From XYD12-FULL-36-8 sp964391015 (GTDB lineage Bacteria; Bacteroidota; Ignavibacteria; Ignavibacteriales; Ignavibacteriaceae): 64,000 nt of DNA. The notes beneath the pieces are model-generated. The model ran no database searches. It saw only the letters and a program-made list of their open reading frames with translations, and was not told the DNA's origin. The stretch is taken from positions 1 to 64,000 of the forward strand of contig CAYMKU010000003.1 of assembly GCA_964391015.1 (NCBI GenBank), read 5' to 3'. How positions within the stretch are numbered: the first letter of the stretch is position 1; every line of letters starts with the position of its first letter. This document shows positions 1 to 9,708 of this stretch, one piece after another. The translations under genes and the position numbers were made by a program.

Positions 1-1
1 T

Positions 2-1309
2 ATGAAAACTCCAATTGTTGTAATTGTTGGAAGACCAAACGTTGGCAAATCAACATTGTTTAACCGTTTAGTTGGTAAACGTGATGCAATTGTTGATGAT
101 GTAAGCGGAGTAACCCGCGATAGAAATTATGGTGATGTTGAATGGGCAGGGAAGCATTTCACATTAATTGACACAGGCGGTTATGTTCCAAATTCAACGG
201 ACCTTTTTGAAAAAGCGATTCGGGAACAAGTTGAGATTGCTCTTTTGGAATCCGAATCAATTTTGTTTATGGTTGATTCACGTACCGGTGTAAATCCTTT
301 TGATGTTGAAATAGTGAAAATGCTTAGGACATCCAGCAAAGATTTTTTTCTTGTAGTGAATAAAATTGATTCAGCAAATCATGAAGCATTAGTTAATGAA
401 TTTTATCAACTTGGAGTGAAAAATCTTTACGATATATCTGCAATTGCTGGAAGAAAAGTTGGCGATCTGCTGGATGCTATCACACAAGATTTCACTCTGG
501 AAGATAAAACAAAAGATAAGCGGCTTAAAATTGCAGTTGTTGGAAGACCAAATGTGGGCAAATCTTCGCTTGTCAATGCTTTACTTGGACAGGACAGAAG
601 TATTGTAACCGATATTCCCGGAACCACGCGAGACAGCATTGATTCAATTCTAAAATACTATGGACAAGAAATAATCTTAGTTGATACTGCCGGTTTACGA
701 AAGCGAAGTAAGATCGAAGAAAGCATTGAATTTTTTTCTACGATTAGAACGCTGAAAGCAATTGGTGATTGTGATATTGCTGTGGTTTTACTCGAGTCCA
801 AATTCGGTTTAGAAAAGCAAGATCAAAAAATAATTGATGAAGCATTTCGCTGGAAAAAAGGAATTATTCTTGCAGTAAATAAATGGGACTTAATTGAAAA
901 AGATACCAATACTGCTCGAAAAAATGAAAATGAAATAAAGAATAAATTAGGATCGTTAGATTTTATACCTGTTGTGTTCATATCTGCCCTGACTAAGCAA
1001 AGAATATTTAAATTGATAGAATTGTGCCAGATTATACAAAACGAAAGAGTAAAAAAAATTACCACAAGCGAGTTGAATGATAAATTACTTCCTGAGATTG
1101 AAGAAAATCCACCATCTTCTACACACACGGGTAAAGAAGTTAAGATTAAGTACATCACACAAGCAGAAGGAGATTATCCAAAGTTCTTATTCTTTTGTAA
1201 TTATCCGAAAGAGATTCAAGATAACTACAAAAAATATTTGGAAAAATTACTTCGGAAATATTTTGGATATGTTGGAGTTCCAATGACCTTAGTTTTTAAG
1301 AATAAATAG
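2..1309 (+). CDS. der: Ribosome assembly GTPase Der (EngA)
   Basis: Double-GTPase needed for maturation of the 50S ribosomal subunit; acts in the cytoplasm. Two tandem G domains are visible. The first P-loop GRPNVGKS is at residues 10-17 with DTGGY downstream. The second GRPNVGKS is near residue 181 with DTAGLRKRSK, the hallmark Der switch II. A KH-like C-terminal domain follows from about residue 350. The 435-residue length is normal. The ATG at base 2 begins the protein as in the family, so the gene appears complete, but anything upstream is outside the window. It is followed 32 bases later by upp on the same strand. Confidence 0.97.
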   Translation: MKTPIVVIVGRPNVGKSTLFNRLVGKRDAIVDDVSGVTRDRNYGDVEWAGKHFTLIDTGGYVPNSTDLFEKAIREQVEIALLESESILFMVDSRTGVNPFDVEIVKMLRTSSKDFFLVVNKIDSANHEALVNEFYQLGVKNLYDISAIAGRKVGDLLDAITQDFTLEDKTKDKRLKIAVVGRPNVGKSSLVNALLGQDRSIVTDIPGTTRDSIDSILKYYGQEIILVDTAGLRKRSKIEESIEFFSTIRTLKAIGDCDIAVVLLESKFGLEKQDQKIIDEAFRWKKGIILAVNKWDLIEKDTNTARKNENEIKNKLGSLDFIPVVFISALTKQRIFKLIELCQIIQNERVKKITTSELNDKLLPEIEENPPSSTHTGKEVKIKYITQAEGDYPKFLFFCNYPKEIQDNYKKYLEKLLRKYFGYVGVPMTLVFKNK

Positions 1310-1341
1310 TAAAAGAGTTGAAAATCATTTAATGAAAAAAT

Positions 1342-1983
1342 ATGATAAGCAGAAAAATTTCTAATTTTATTTTATTGGATCACCCTTTAGTTAAAAAGGA
1401 TGTAACGGTTCTTCGGGACGTTTCAACACAAAGTGAAGCATTTCGTTCAGCAGTAAGGAGAATATCGTCTCTCCTTGCTGTCGAGATAAGTAAAGATTTC
1501 AGAATAAAAAAGTTGAGAGTCCGAACTCCATTGGAATTAACAGATGGATTTGAATTAGCACAGCAAGTAGTGTTAGTTCCGGTACTCAGAGCAGGTTTAG
1601 GTATGGTAGGCGGATTTCTTGACATCATTCCGGATGCAAAAGTAGGACACATCGGTCTGCAAAGGGATGAAGAGACTTTGAAACCGAAGCAATATTATTA
1701 TAAAACACCAAAGAATTTGAAATCCTCAAAAGTCATTTTGCTTGATCCGATGCTTGCAACAGGTGGTAGTTCTTCACAAGCAATCACAAACTTAAAAAAA
1801 CGTGGCTCAAAAGAATGTCTCTTTGCGTGTATTGTTGCATCACCAGAAGGTCTATACCGAATGAAGAATGACCACCCTGATGTTAAGATATTTGGGGCAG
1901 TTCTTGATCGAGGACTTAATGAACGCGGTTATATTATACCTGGTTTAGGAGATGCTGGAGATAGAACATTTGGTACATTATAG
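1342..1983 (+). CDS. upp: Uracil phosphoribosyltransferase
   Basis: Pyrimidine salvage enzyme: uracil plus PRPP gives UMP and pyrophosphate. The PRPP-binding loop DPMLATGGS (about residues 134-142) and the C-terminal uracil-binding segment GDAGDRTFGT are both present. At 213 residues it is full length. The ATG start gives the usual N-terminus, with HPLVKKDVTVLRD close to it as in the family. The 3' end overlaps the next reading frame by about 14 bases if that gene uses its TTG start, suggesting coupled translation. Confidence 0.96.
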   Translation: MISRKISNFILLDHPLVKKDVTVLRDVSTQSEAFRSAVRRISSLLAVEISKDFRIKKLRVRTPLELTDGFELAQQVVLVPVLRAGLGMVGGFLDIIPDAKVGHIGLQRDEETLKPKQYYYKTPKNLKSSKVILLDPMLATGGSSSQAITNLKKRGSKECLFACIVASPEGLYRMKNDHPDVKIFGAVLDRGLNERGYIIPGLGDAGDRTFGTL

Positions 1984-2992
1984 ATTAGCCGCAATTTTTA
2001 TTGCTTCTATATTACTTAACAGTTTTACCTATTCACAAAAATATCCTAACAGCGAAGTTAATAAGCTGCTTGAAGTTGGAATTGAATACATCCTAAATCA
2101 AAATTATGATTTAGCAAAGACAAAATTCAGCATTCTTGAAAAAAAATATTCAGAATTACCTCTTGGAAAAATTTATCTTGCCGCAACAGATATTACAAAA
2201 GCGTTTGATTATGGCGAAGAGCTGAATTCAAATTTTGTTATTCGAAACTTGGATGAAGCGCTTGAACTTGCTGAACAACGTCTCGAAAATAATCCTTCCG
2301 ATGTTTGGAATCATTATTTTGTTGCTTTAGCTAAAGGGTATAAATCTTATCTGAGGGTTTTGAATAAAGATTGGTTATCGGCTATTTCCAGTGGATTAAG
2401 TTCTGTAAATTACTTTGAAGACTGTCTTGAAATGGATTCAAGTTTTTATGAATCGTATGTTGCACTTGGCACTTATAAATTCTGGAAGAGTCGTAAGCTG
2501 GAGTTTCTAGAATGGCTTCCTTTTTTTGATGATGAATCGGAAAAAGGAATACGTTATTTAGAAATTGCCTTAAATAACACTACTTACAACAGAAATTTTG
2601 CTGCTGTATCTTTGATTTGGATCTACATTGAAACGAAAAATTTTTATGGAGCAATACAAATTGCGGAAAAAGAATTAAAAAAGAATCCGATTAACAGAAC
2701 TTTGAAATGGGCGTTAGCGAGAGCGTATGAAGATGTAAATCCTGTGAAAGCAATTCAAATCTACAATGAGCTTATCAATTCCTACCAAAAAATACCTGAT
2801 CAAAATCATTATCAGGAAATCACTCTGAAACACATTGTTTCTCAACAATACGTAAAAATCGGTGAAAGACGAGAAGCATTAAGGTTATGCGAAGAGATTT
2901 TATCCGAACGAAGTTTATCAGAAGATGTTCGTGAAAAATTAGCTGACCGACTTAAGAAAGTTAGAAAAATGAAGAAAGAACTTGTAGATTAA
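1970..2992 (+). CDS. Secreted/periplasmic TPR-repeat protein of unknown function
   Basis: No specific family recognised. The frame is open from an ATG at 1952, but a TTG at 1970 has a GGAG nine bases upstream and gives a signal peptide (Arg near the N-terminus, hydrophobic AAIFIASILL, then NSFTYSQ). I therefore prefer TTG. The rest is mostly helical, with tetratricopeptide-like repeats (for example LEVGIEYILNQNYDLAKTKF, AALSLI-type pairs and EALRLCEEILSERSLSEDVREKLADRLKK). It begins inside the end of upp, so the two are probably co-translated. It may be a periplasmic scaffold; the sequence shows no catalytic motif. Confidence 0.75.
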   Translation: MVHYRLAAIFIASILLNSFTYSQKYPNSEVNKLLEVGIEYILNQNYDLAKTKFSILEKKYSELPLGKIYLAATDITKAFDYGEELNSNFVIRNLDEALELAEQRLENNPSDVWNHYFVALAKGYKSYLRVLNKDWLSAISSGLSSVNYFEDCLEMDSSFYESYVALGTYKFWKSRKLEFLEWLPFFDDESEKGIRYLEIALNNTTYNRNFAAVSLIWIYIETKNFYGAIQIAEKELKKNPINRTLKWALARAYEDVNPVKAIQIYNELINSYQKIPDQNHYQEITLKHIVSQQYVKIGERREALRLCEEILSERSLSEDVREKLADRLKKVRKMKKELVD

Positions 2993-3086
2993 AAAACAAT
3001 TTAATCTGCGTACATGACTTTCGCTATTCCGATAAAAAAGGTAAATTATTAGAGAAATTGAAATCAGTTTGAATTGATTTTCAACA

Positions 3087-5258
3087 ATGAGTCTGAGCAA
3101 TCCAAAATATATTAAAATGTTTGATCGGCTTCTTGAAGCTTGCAATCAAAATTTTCCCAGCATTGACAGTAAATTTTTATTAAAGGGTTTTGAATTTGCT
3201 ATCGAAGCTCACAAAAATGATCGTCGTGCTTCCGGAGATGAATATATCACTCATCCCTTCGAGGTTGCATTAATAGTTGCTCAGGAAATTCCGCTTGATG
3301 ATGTGACAGTTGTGAGTGCATTGCTTCATGATACAGTTGAAGATACCGAAATCAGCATTGAACTGATTCAGAAGGAATTTGGGAAAGAGGTTGCTGAAAT
3401 AGTTGATGGTGTAACAAAGATAAGCGGAATTTTCAAAGGGCATGAAATTACCCAAGCTGAAAATTTTCGAAAACTTTTATTATCTATGGTTAAAGATGTT
3501 CGGGTAATCCTCGTTAAGTTTGCCGATCGACTTCATAATATGAGAACTTTGGAACATCTTTATCCTGAAAAGCAACGAAGGATTGCCCAGGAGACGTTAG
3601 AAATTTACGCACCGTTTGCACATCGCTTTGGATTAGCGCAATTCAAATGGGAATTGGAGGATTTAGCGTTTAAATACTTAAATAAAGTTGCCTATGATGA
3701 AATTTCCAATAAAATCAGTGCTAAAAGAAATGAGCGAGAATCATTTATAAAAAAGTTTTCAGAACCAATTTCTAAAAAATTACACGAGTACAAGCTGAAA
3801 TATGAAATCAGCGGAAGAGCAAAACATCTTTATAGTATTTACCGTAAAATGGTTCGGCGAAACAAGCCATTTGAAGAAATTTATGATCTATTTGCTATAA
3901 GAATTATTTTAGATACAAATGATAAAAACGATTGCTACACAACTCTTGGAGTTGTAAACCAAATGTATCCTCCGCTTGCAGACAGATTTAAAGACTATAT
4001 ATCCATACCTAAAACAAATAACTATCAATCTATTCATACGACTGTTGTTGGGCCTGATGGTAAGTTAGTCGAAGTTCAAATCCGAACACGTGCAATGCAC
4101 GAAATTGCCGAACGCGGTTTCGCCGCTCATTGGAGATACAAAGAAAGCAGAACTACATCGGACAAAGACTTAGAAAATTGGGTTAACTGGATACGAGATA
4201 TTTTTGAATCGGCGAGCAGAGATGAGGAAAAAAAGGATTTGCTTGAAAACTTTAAGCTTAATCTTTACCAAGATGAAATTTATGTATTTACACCTAAAGG
4301 AGATTTGAAGCGTCTTCCAATTAATTCTACTCCCGTAGATTTTGCTTTTGAAATTCACAGTAAAGTAGGGCATCACTGTATTGGTGCAAAGGTGAATGGT
4401 AAAATTGTTCCGCTCGATACGCGTTTGCATAGTGGCGATCAAGTAGACATAATTATTTCTAAGAATCAACACCCCAATAAAAACTGGCTGAAGTTCGCTA
4501 TAACACATAAGGCCAAGAATGCGATTCGTAAATACTTAAATAAAGAAGAAGAAGAAATAGTTAACGCAGGTAAAGAACTTTGGGAGAAAAAAATAAAAAG
4601 GCTCAAATTATCCTTTACTCAGGATGATATAATTCGATTAGCAACAAATCTCAAGTTTGAAAGCACGAAGCATTTCTTTAAATCCATTGCTCAAGGTAAA
4701 ATTGATTTGGATGAAGTACTTGCAGCCACTAAAGATAAAGAAAAGAAAGAGAAAATTTCTGTTCTTGAATTTGACAGTTTTGCATCAGCTGCCCGAAGTA
4801 CTGTCGGAGGAGTGTTGGTTGATGGTAAGGTTGATGGAATTTTATATTCCTATGCGAAGTGTTGTAATCCAATTCCTGGTGATTCTGTAATCGGATATGT
4901 CACAATTGGAGAGGGAGTAAAGATTCATCGTAAATCTTGTAATAATCTTTCAATGATACAGGAAAAGAATGAAGCAAAATTTATCACGGTACAATGGCCT
5001 GAGGTTGAAACTTCTCTTTTTGTTGCAGGTTTAAAATTAACAGGCACCGATTCACCAGGAATATTAAATGATATTTCCCACGCAATTGTTTCTTACCAAA
5101 ATACCAATATCAAATCCGTAAATATCAGTACAACAGATTCGGCATTTGATGGAAGCGTGACGGTTTATGTTCATAACATCGAGCATTTGGCAAGAATTAT
5201 TGAAAGACTAAAAAAGATAAAAGGTGTAAGTACAGTCGAAAGGTTTGAGAGTTTTTGA
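3087..5258 (+). CDS. rel: Bifunctional (p)ppGpp synthetase/hydrolase (RelA/SpoT family)
   Basis: Stringent-response enzyme that makes and degrades (p)ppGpp. Domains in order: an HD hydrolase with intact HDTVED near residues 81-86; a synthetase domain with RFKDYI near residue 300 and NYQSIHTTV, where RFKD is the form typical of bifunctional enzymes rather than the ExDD of RelA; a TGS domain near residues 385-450; a zinc-finger/helical segment with CCNPIPGD; and a C-terminal ACT domain (about 645-723). At 723 residues it is the usual length. All catalytic motifs are intact, so both activities are expected. The 3' end abuts ruvX. Confidence 0.96.
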   Translation: MSLSNPKYIKMFDRLLEACNQNFPSIDSKFLLKGFEFAIEAHKNDRRASGDEYITHPFEVALIVAQEIPLDDVTVVSALLHDTVEDTEISIELIQKEFGKEVAEIVDGVTKISGIFKGHEITQAENFRKLLLSMVKDVRVILVKFADRLHNMRTLEHLYPEKQRRIAQETLEIYAPFAHRFGLAQFKWELEDLAFKYLNKVAYDEISNKISAKRNERESFIKKFSEPISKKLHEYKLKYEISGRAKHLYSIYRKMVRRNKPFEEIYDLFAIRIILDTNDKNDCYTTLGVVNQMYPPLADRFKDYISIPKTNNYQSIHTTVVGPDGKLVEVQIRTRAMHEIAERGFAAHWRYKESRTTSDKDLENWVNWIRDIFESASRDEEKKDLLENFKLNLYQDEIYVFTPKGDLKRLPINSTPVDFAFEIHSKVGHHCIGAKVNGKIVPLDTRLHSGDQVDIIISKNQHPNKNWLKFAITHKAKNAIRKYLNKEEEEIVNAGKELWEKKIKRLKLSFTQDDIIRLATNLKFESTKHFFKSIAQGKIDLDEVLAATKDKEKKEKISVLEFDSFASAARSTVGGVLVDGKVDGILYSYAKCCNPIPGDSVIGYVTIGEGVKIHRKSCNNLSMIQEKNEAKFITVQWPEVETSLFVAGLKLTGTDSPGILNDISHAIVSYQNTNIKSVNISTTDSAFDGSVTVYVHNIEHLARIIERLKKIKGVSTVERFESF

Positions 5259-5278
5259 ACACTGGGATTAATAATTCG

Positions 5279-5698
5279 ATGAGAAGAGTGATTGCGGTGG
5301 ACTATGGTTCGAAAAGAATCGGTATTGCTGTCAGTGATCCATTGCGTTTGTTCCCTTCAAAAACTTTCACACTTAATAATGACAAAAATTATTTATCAGA
5401 ATTGTTAAAAATCATTTCTGAGAATGAAGCTGATACAATTATTCTTGGGTATCCTGAGAATAGCGGAAAATCAACTAATAAATTCACAGAAAAAATATTA
5501 AAGCTGAAGGATGAACTTCAGTTAAAATCTCATATCCGTGTCGAATTATGGGATGAGCAACTAACTTCAAAAATGGCAGAAGAAAGAATAATTACTTCAG
5601 TCACTAAAAAATCTAAGCGGCAAAATAAATCTTTGGTTGATGAACAAGCAGCCGCAATTATTTTAGAAGAATATCTTAGAAGCAAAGAAAATAACTAA
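5279..5698 (+). CDS. ruvX: Putative Holliday junction resolvase RuvX (YqgF)
   Basis: RNase H-fold nuclease family implicated in Holliday-junction resolution and in 16S rRNA 5' processing. The N-terminus VDYGSKRIGIAVSDP carries the first catalytic Asp. A central WDEQLTSKMAEE provides the acidic residue, and VDEQAAAIILEEYL near the end carries the last. The frame is open from a TTG at 5255 that overlaps the rel stop. The ATG at 5279 gives the family's usual N-terminus (MRRVIAVDYG), so I chose it. About 139 residues, normal size. Confidence 0.93.
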   Translation: MRRVIAVDYGSKRIGIAVSDPLRLFPSKTFTLNNDKNYLSELLKIISENEADTIILGYPENSGKSTNKFTEKILKLKDELQLKSHIRVELWDEQLTSKMAEERIITSVTKKSKRQNKSLVDEQAAAIILEEYLRSKENN

Positions 5699-5728
5699 AT
5701 TTATTTTTCAATTAAATATTTTATTATC

Positions 5729-6418
5729 ATGGAAATATCAATTGGTATTTTAGAAACAAAAGGTTTTGCTGCTGCGATTTCTGCAGCGGATAAAATATTG
5801 GAAGATAGCAGCATAGAATTCATCAAACTCGAAAAAACAGGAGGCGGAATAATATCACTATTTTTCAAAGGTGAACATGAAATATTAAAATCTGCTTTTG
5901 AAAAAGGTATTCGCGAGGCAAGGTTGATTGGTGAAATTGTTTCGGTTAATATCCTAGCTAAACCCAATAAACAAATCGAAAAATTGATTCTGCCGATCAA
6001 AAAATCTGATGATATATCTAAGCAAACCAAAAATTTAAGCTTAGAAAATATCGGAATAAAAAAATCTGATGTGATGGAAGAGAAAACAGATGTTTTGATT
6101 AAGACTCCAATAGGTAATTCTGGCACTGTCACTAGAAAGGAAATAAGATCGACTAAAATTTCAGAAGGAATTTCAACCATTCAAAGATTAAGGCGTGAGG
6201 CATTGTCCTCAGTTGATTTTACAAACGATAAACAAACGATCACAATTGTTCGTGAAGGTAAAAACTCTTCAAATATGAATTTGAACAAAATTGAAAACTT
6301 GAATGTTCATGAACTTAGGAAACTTGCCCGCGGTACAAGTGGATTCCCAATACAAGGAAGGGAAATCTCGAGGGCAAATCGAAAAGAGTTAGTGAGTTAT
6401 TTTAATGAATTGGGTTGA
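5729..6418 (+). CDS. Solitary BMC-domain (microcompartment shell-like) protein with C-terminal SAP/Rho-N-like extension
   Basis: Residues 1 to about 85 match the bacterial microcompartment shell fold (pfam00936). ISIGILETKGFAAAISAAD is the classic opening strand and helix, EKTGGGIISLFF corresponds to the pore-loop GGG region, and GEIVSVNILAKPNK is the closing strand. BMC-H proteins are usually about 90-110 residues. Here the protein continues through a polar, Lys/Ser-rich linker (about 90-185) to a small helical domain (about 190-229, NLNVHELRKLARG ... ISRANRKELVSYF). That domain resembles the SAP or Rho N-terminal helix-extended-loop-helix fold. No microcompartment enzymes or other shell genes are nearby; neighbours are ruvX and a YbbR gene. 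The BMC call is strong, the C-terminal domain tentative, and the function unknown. Confidence 0.85.
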   Translation: MEISIGILETKGFAAAISAADKILEDSSIEFIKLEKTGGGIISLFFKGEHEILKSAFEKGIREARLIGEIVSVNILAKPNKQIEKLILPIKKSDDISKQTKNLSLENIGIKKSDVMEEKTDVLIKTPIGNSGTVTRKEIRSTKISEGISTIQRLRREALSSVDFTNDKQTITIVREGKNSSNMNLNKIENLNVHELRKLARGTSGFPIQGREISRANRKELVSYFNELG

Positions 6419-6489
6419 TATGATTAGAATTTTGATTTTTTTTTATAAGTCTAAATATTTCATTTATATTTTTGTTTAGATAAAATTAT

Positions 6490-7410
6490 ATGAGAAAAAA
6501 TGTTTACGTAATAATTTTGAGTATCGGGTTCTCAATTTTCTTGTGGGCATCTGTTTCGCTTTCAAATGATTTCATTACGATTCTGCATTTACCAATTAAG
6601 TTTATAAATGTGCCTGATGGTTATGTGCCTACATCGCCTTCTTTAGAAAATGTTAATATTAAAGTTAAAGGAAAAGGCTGGAACCTGCTTACTGCGATGG
6701 TTACTGCGCAAAGCGATTTTTTTGTTGATGCTGGAAGCGAGCACAAGAAAAAAAATGTGTTAGATCTTCATTCTTTCTCTGCTGAAAATACTTGGCTGAC
6801 ATCAAAATTTCAGATTTTAGAAATCGCTCCTGATACTATTTCATTTGATTTTGAGAAACTGGTTTATTCAAAGCTTATTATAGTTCCGCAGCTTCGGTTA
6901 GATTTTAAGTCGGGATATGGTTTAGCTTCAGATGTTATAGTAATTCCTGAATCAACAGTTGTTGCTGGCCCATTACATGAAGTTAGTGCAATGACTGATG
7001 TCCCTACAGAACTAGTGAAGCTTAGTGATTTAAGTGAAAAAACCGAGGCAGTTATCGAGTTGAAAGATTTTCCTGGTCTTTCGTATGTTGATCAATCAGT
7101 AAAAGTTATTTTCAATGTTCAAAGAATTGTTGAAAATAGTTTTGGTGAAATAAGTGTCAATGTTACCGATATACCTTCAGATAGAGAAGTTGTTTTGCTG
7201 CCGAATAAAATAAATGTTTCGTTACGTGGTGGTATTGATGTTCTTGGAAAGTTAAATAAGGAAAGAATAATTGCAACAATTAATTATCGTGAATTAGTTA
7301 TAGATACTATCGGCAGTGTTACACCTAAATTGGAAATTCCCGAACATACTGAGTTAGTTTATATCAAACCCGAGAGCTTGAAGTACGTAATTAAAAAATT
7401 TAATAAATAA
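6490..7410 (+). CDS. YbbR/CdaR-like membrane-anchored protein
   Basis: One N-terminal membrane helix (about residues 5-24, VIILSIGFSIFLWASVSLS) is followed by an extracytoplasmic region of YbbR-type beta repeats. Recognisable pieces are LPIKFINVPDGYV, VNIKVKGKGWNL, VVAGPLHEVSAMTDV and a later VLLPNKINVSLRGG. In Firmicutes, YbbR (CdaR) regulates the diadenylate cyclase CdaA, but no cyclase gene is visible here and the role in this phylum is unsettled. At 306 residues it carries about three repeats. It is eleven bases upstream of tmk and likely co-transcribed. Confidence 0.82.
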   Translation: MRKNVYVIILSIGFSIFLWASVSLSNDFITILHLPIKFINVPDGYVPTSPSLENVNIKVKGKGWNLLTAMVTAQSDFFVDAGSEHKKKNVLDLHSFSAENTWLTSKFQILEIAPDTISFDFEKLVYSKLIIVPQLRLDFKSGYGLASDVIVIPESTVVAGPLHEVSAMTDVPTELVKLSDLSEKTEAVIELKDFPGLSYVDQSVKVIFNVQRIVENSFGEISVNVTDIPSDREVVLLPNKINVSLRGGIDVLGKLNKERIIATINYRELVIDTIGSVTPKLEIPEHTELVYIKPESLKYVIKKFNK

Positions 7411-7421
7411 TAATTACAAAA

Positions 7422-8036
7422 ATGTTTATAACATTTGAAGGAATAGATTTTTGCGGTAAATCAACACAAGTTGAGCTGTTGAGAAATTATCTGATAGAAC
7501 GAAAAAAAAATGTTGAGGTTATTCGTGAACCTGGAGGTACAAAAATTTCAGAGATGGTTCGCTCAATTTTGTTGGATAAGATTCATGATAACATGTGTAA
7601 TGAAACTGAAATTTTTCTTTTCTCAGCAAGTCGTGCTCAATTAGTTAGGGAAAAAATTCGTCCTTATCTTCTGAAAGGTTATTATGTAATTTCCGATAGA
7701 TTTCATGACTCTTCAACAGCTTATCAAGGTTTTGGACGAGGACTATCTGTTGAAGCGATAATGAATATTCATAATTTGGCAATTGGCGAAACTGTTCCAG
7801 ATATAACTTTTTTTATTGATATTCCTGTGGAAGAAGCTGAAAACAGAAAGCGGCAGAAACATCAGTACGAATTAGACAGAATAGAAGTGTCCGAAAAAGA
7901 ATTTTATGAAAAAGTCCGTAATGGTTACCTATTCCTTTCTAAAGATAAAAGATTTAGGAGAATAGCTGGTACACAATCAATTCATAAAATTCATCAGCAA
8001 ATAATTAATGAAATTGAGTTATTAGAAAAAAGGTAA
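7422..8036 (+). CDS. tmk: Thymidylate kinase
   Basis: Phosphorylates dTMP to dTDP with ATP. The P-loop FEGIDFCGKSTQ (residues 4-15) carries an acceptable variant (DFCGKS for the usual DGAGKS). The dTMP site shows REPGGTKISE, and DRFHDSSTAYQGFGR is the DRY-like motif. At 204 residues it is standard. It sits between the ybbR-like gene and the S41 protease, both within a dozen bases. Confidence 0.95.
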   Translation: MFITFEGIDFCGKSTQVELLRNYLIERKKNVEVIREPGGTKISEMVRSILLDKIHDNMCNETEIFLFSASRAQLVREKIRPYLLKGYYVISDRFHDSSTAYQGFGRGLSVEAIMNIHNLAIGETVPDITFFIDIPVEEAENRKRQKHQYELDRIEVSEKEFYEKVRNGYLFLSKDKRFRRIAGTQSIHKIHQQIINEIELLEKR

Positions 8037-8040
8037 AGGT

Positions 8041-9696
8041 ATGAGGTTTACTAAATTCAAACACATTCTGTTGTTATTTTTTATTTTGATTTTGTTCTGT
8101 GGATTCTTTTCTGGGAACAATGATATTTATTTTGAAGTGTCACGTAATATAGACCTTTTCGGAAAGGTATATAAAGAAATTTCATTTAATTATGTAGATG
8201 AAATTGATCCAGAAGAATTTATGCAAGCCGGAATATCAGGAATGTTGAAAACGCTGGATCCATATACAATTTTTATAGATGAAAACAGGAAAGATGAAAT
8301 TGATTTGATTACAAATGGAAAGTACGGTGGAGTTGGAATTTCTATTGGAGTTCGTGGTGATAATGTTACCATAATCGAAGTGCTTGAGGGTTATTCTGCA
8401 CAAAAGCAAGGGATTCGAATCGGGGATGTTTTGATTGAAGCCGGTGGAACAAAAGTTAGCGGGCAAAATGTGGACGATGTTTCTTCGCTTGTGAAAGGTG
8501 AACCAGGAACAATGGTCAAGTTGAAGGTTGTACGGAATGAAAATAGAGATACGATTGATTATAATCTTGTCAGAGAAGAAATCATGATCAAGAATCTTAC
8601 CTTTTATGGGTTTTATCCCGAAGACTCAAACAATGCATACATAAAATTGTCTAACTTCAGTCGTTCTGCAGGTGATGAATTAAAAAAAGCGTTGAAGGAA
8701 TTAAGAACACAGAAAGAAATCAAATCAATTGTGCTTGATCTCAGAGGGAATCCTGGTGGCTTACTTGATGTTGCTGTTGATATTTCCGATAAATTTCTAA
8801 ATAAAGATCTTCTTATTGTTACTACTCGCGGCAGAGAAGTCAGTAGCGAAAAAAAGTATTTTTCTACTCAAGAACCGATGTTTGGTGAAGGAAAACTTAT
8901 TGTCTTAGTCAACGAAGGTTCGGCTTCTGCCTCTGAAATATTAGCAGGAGCAATTCAGGATCATGATAGAGGAGTTATTCTTGGAACAAAAACTTTCGGT
9001 AAAGGCTTGGTGCAAACAATTACTCCTTTGAACTATAATGCTTCTTTAAAGATTACAACGGCAAAGTATTATACACCAAGCGGCAGATGTATTCAAAAGG
9101 TGGACTATTCAAAAAAGAATAAAGTGTTTGTGGAAGATGATTCTGTTACAACAAATTCATTTCTTACTGATAATGATAGAACAGTGTACAGTGGTGGAGG
9201 TATTACTCCCGATACGCTTGTTAATTTCGATATTGAAGGTGAACTTACTAAAGACCTGCTTGCGAAGGGATTATTTTTCCAATTTGCAGATCATTATTAC
9301 TATACAAACTCATCAAGTAAGTTAAGCGATCTAAGTAACGAAAATCTCTTTAGTGAGTTCAAAAGTTATTTGATAGAACAAAAATATACTTACCATTCTG
9401 AGTCTGAACATCAACTTGATAAAATGCTCAAGGAAGTACAGGATAAAAAGCTTGGAGACAATTTATCATCAGATTTGAAAAAAATAAAAACTCAATTTGA
9501 AAAACTAGGAATAAATGAATTATCTACATACAAAACTGAAGTGATTCGTGAGATACGAGAGGAACTTGCCTCGAGATATCTTGGGAGTGAAGGTAAAGTA
9601 AAAGAAATTTTAAATAATGATAAGCAATTTAAAACTGCTCTTGAACTTATCAGTTCGTCAAAATATGAAAAGTTGTTGGGCTCAAAAAAATATTAA
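8041..9696 (+). CDS. S41-family C-terminal processing peptidase
   Basis: CtpA/Prc-like serine protease exported to the envelope. A signal anchor is at residues 7-25. Next come the family N-terminal helical segment with YVDEIDPEEFMQAGISGMLKTLDPYT and a PDZ domain starting near 100 (GKYGGVGISIGV). The protease core has Ser294 in EGSASASE and Lys321 in KTFGKG as the expected Ser-Lys dyad, 27 residues apart. A helical C-terminal extension (about 400-551) is typical of Bacteroidota members. An AAGG lies just upstream of the ATG. Substrates cannot be inferred. Confidence 0.93.
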   Translation: MRFTKFKHILLLFFILILFCGFFSGNNDIYFEVSRNIDLFGKVYKEISFNYVDEIDPEEFMQAGISGMLKTLDPYTIFIDENRKDEIDLITNGKYGGVGISIGVRGDNVTIIEVLEGYSAQKQGIRIGDVLIEAGGTKVSGQNVDDVSSLVKGEPGTMVKLKVVRNENRDTIDYNLVREEIMIKNLTFYGFYPEDSNNAYIKLSNFSRSAGDELKKALKELRTQKEIKSIVLDLRGNPGGLLDVAVDISDKFLNKDLLIVTTRGREVSSEKKYFSTQEPMFGEGKLIVLVNEGSASASEILAGAIQDHDRGVILGTKTFGKGLVQTITPLNYNASLKITTAKYYTPSGRCIQKVDYSKKNKVFVEDDSVTTNSFLTDNDRTVYSGGGITPDTLVNFDIEGELTKDLLAKGLFFQFADHYYYTNSSSKLSDLSNENLFSEFKSYLIEQKYTYHSESEHQLDKMLKEVQDKKLGDNLSSDLKKIKTQFEKLGINELSTYKTEVIREIREELASRYLGSEGKVKEILNNDKQFKTALELISSSKYEKLLGSKKY

Positions 9697-9708
9697 ACAG
9701 GGTTTTAT

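Noticed and set aside
5279..7410. A full bacterial microcompartment operon around the BMC gene
   Set aside because: Neighbours are ruvX, a YbbR protein and tmk; no shell partners, aldehyde dehydrogenase or signature enzymes are visible.
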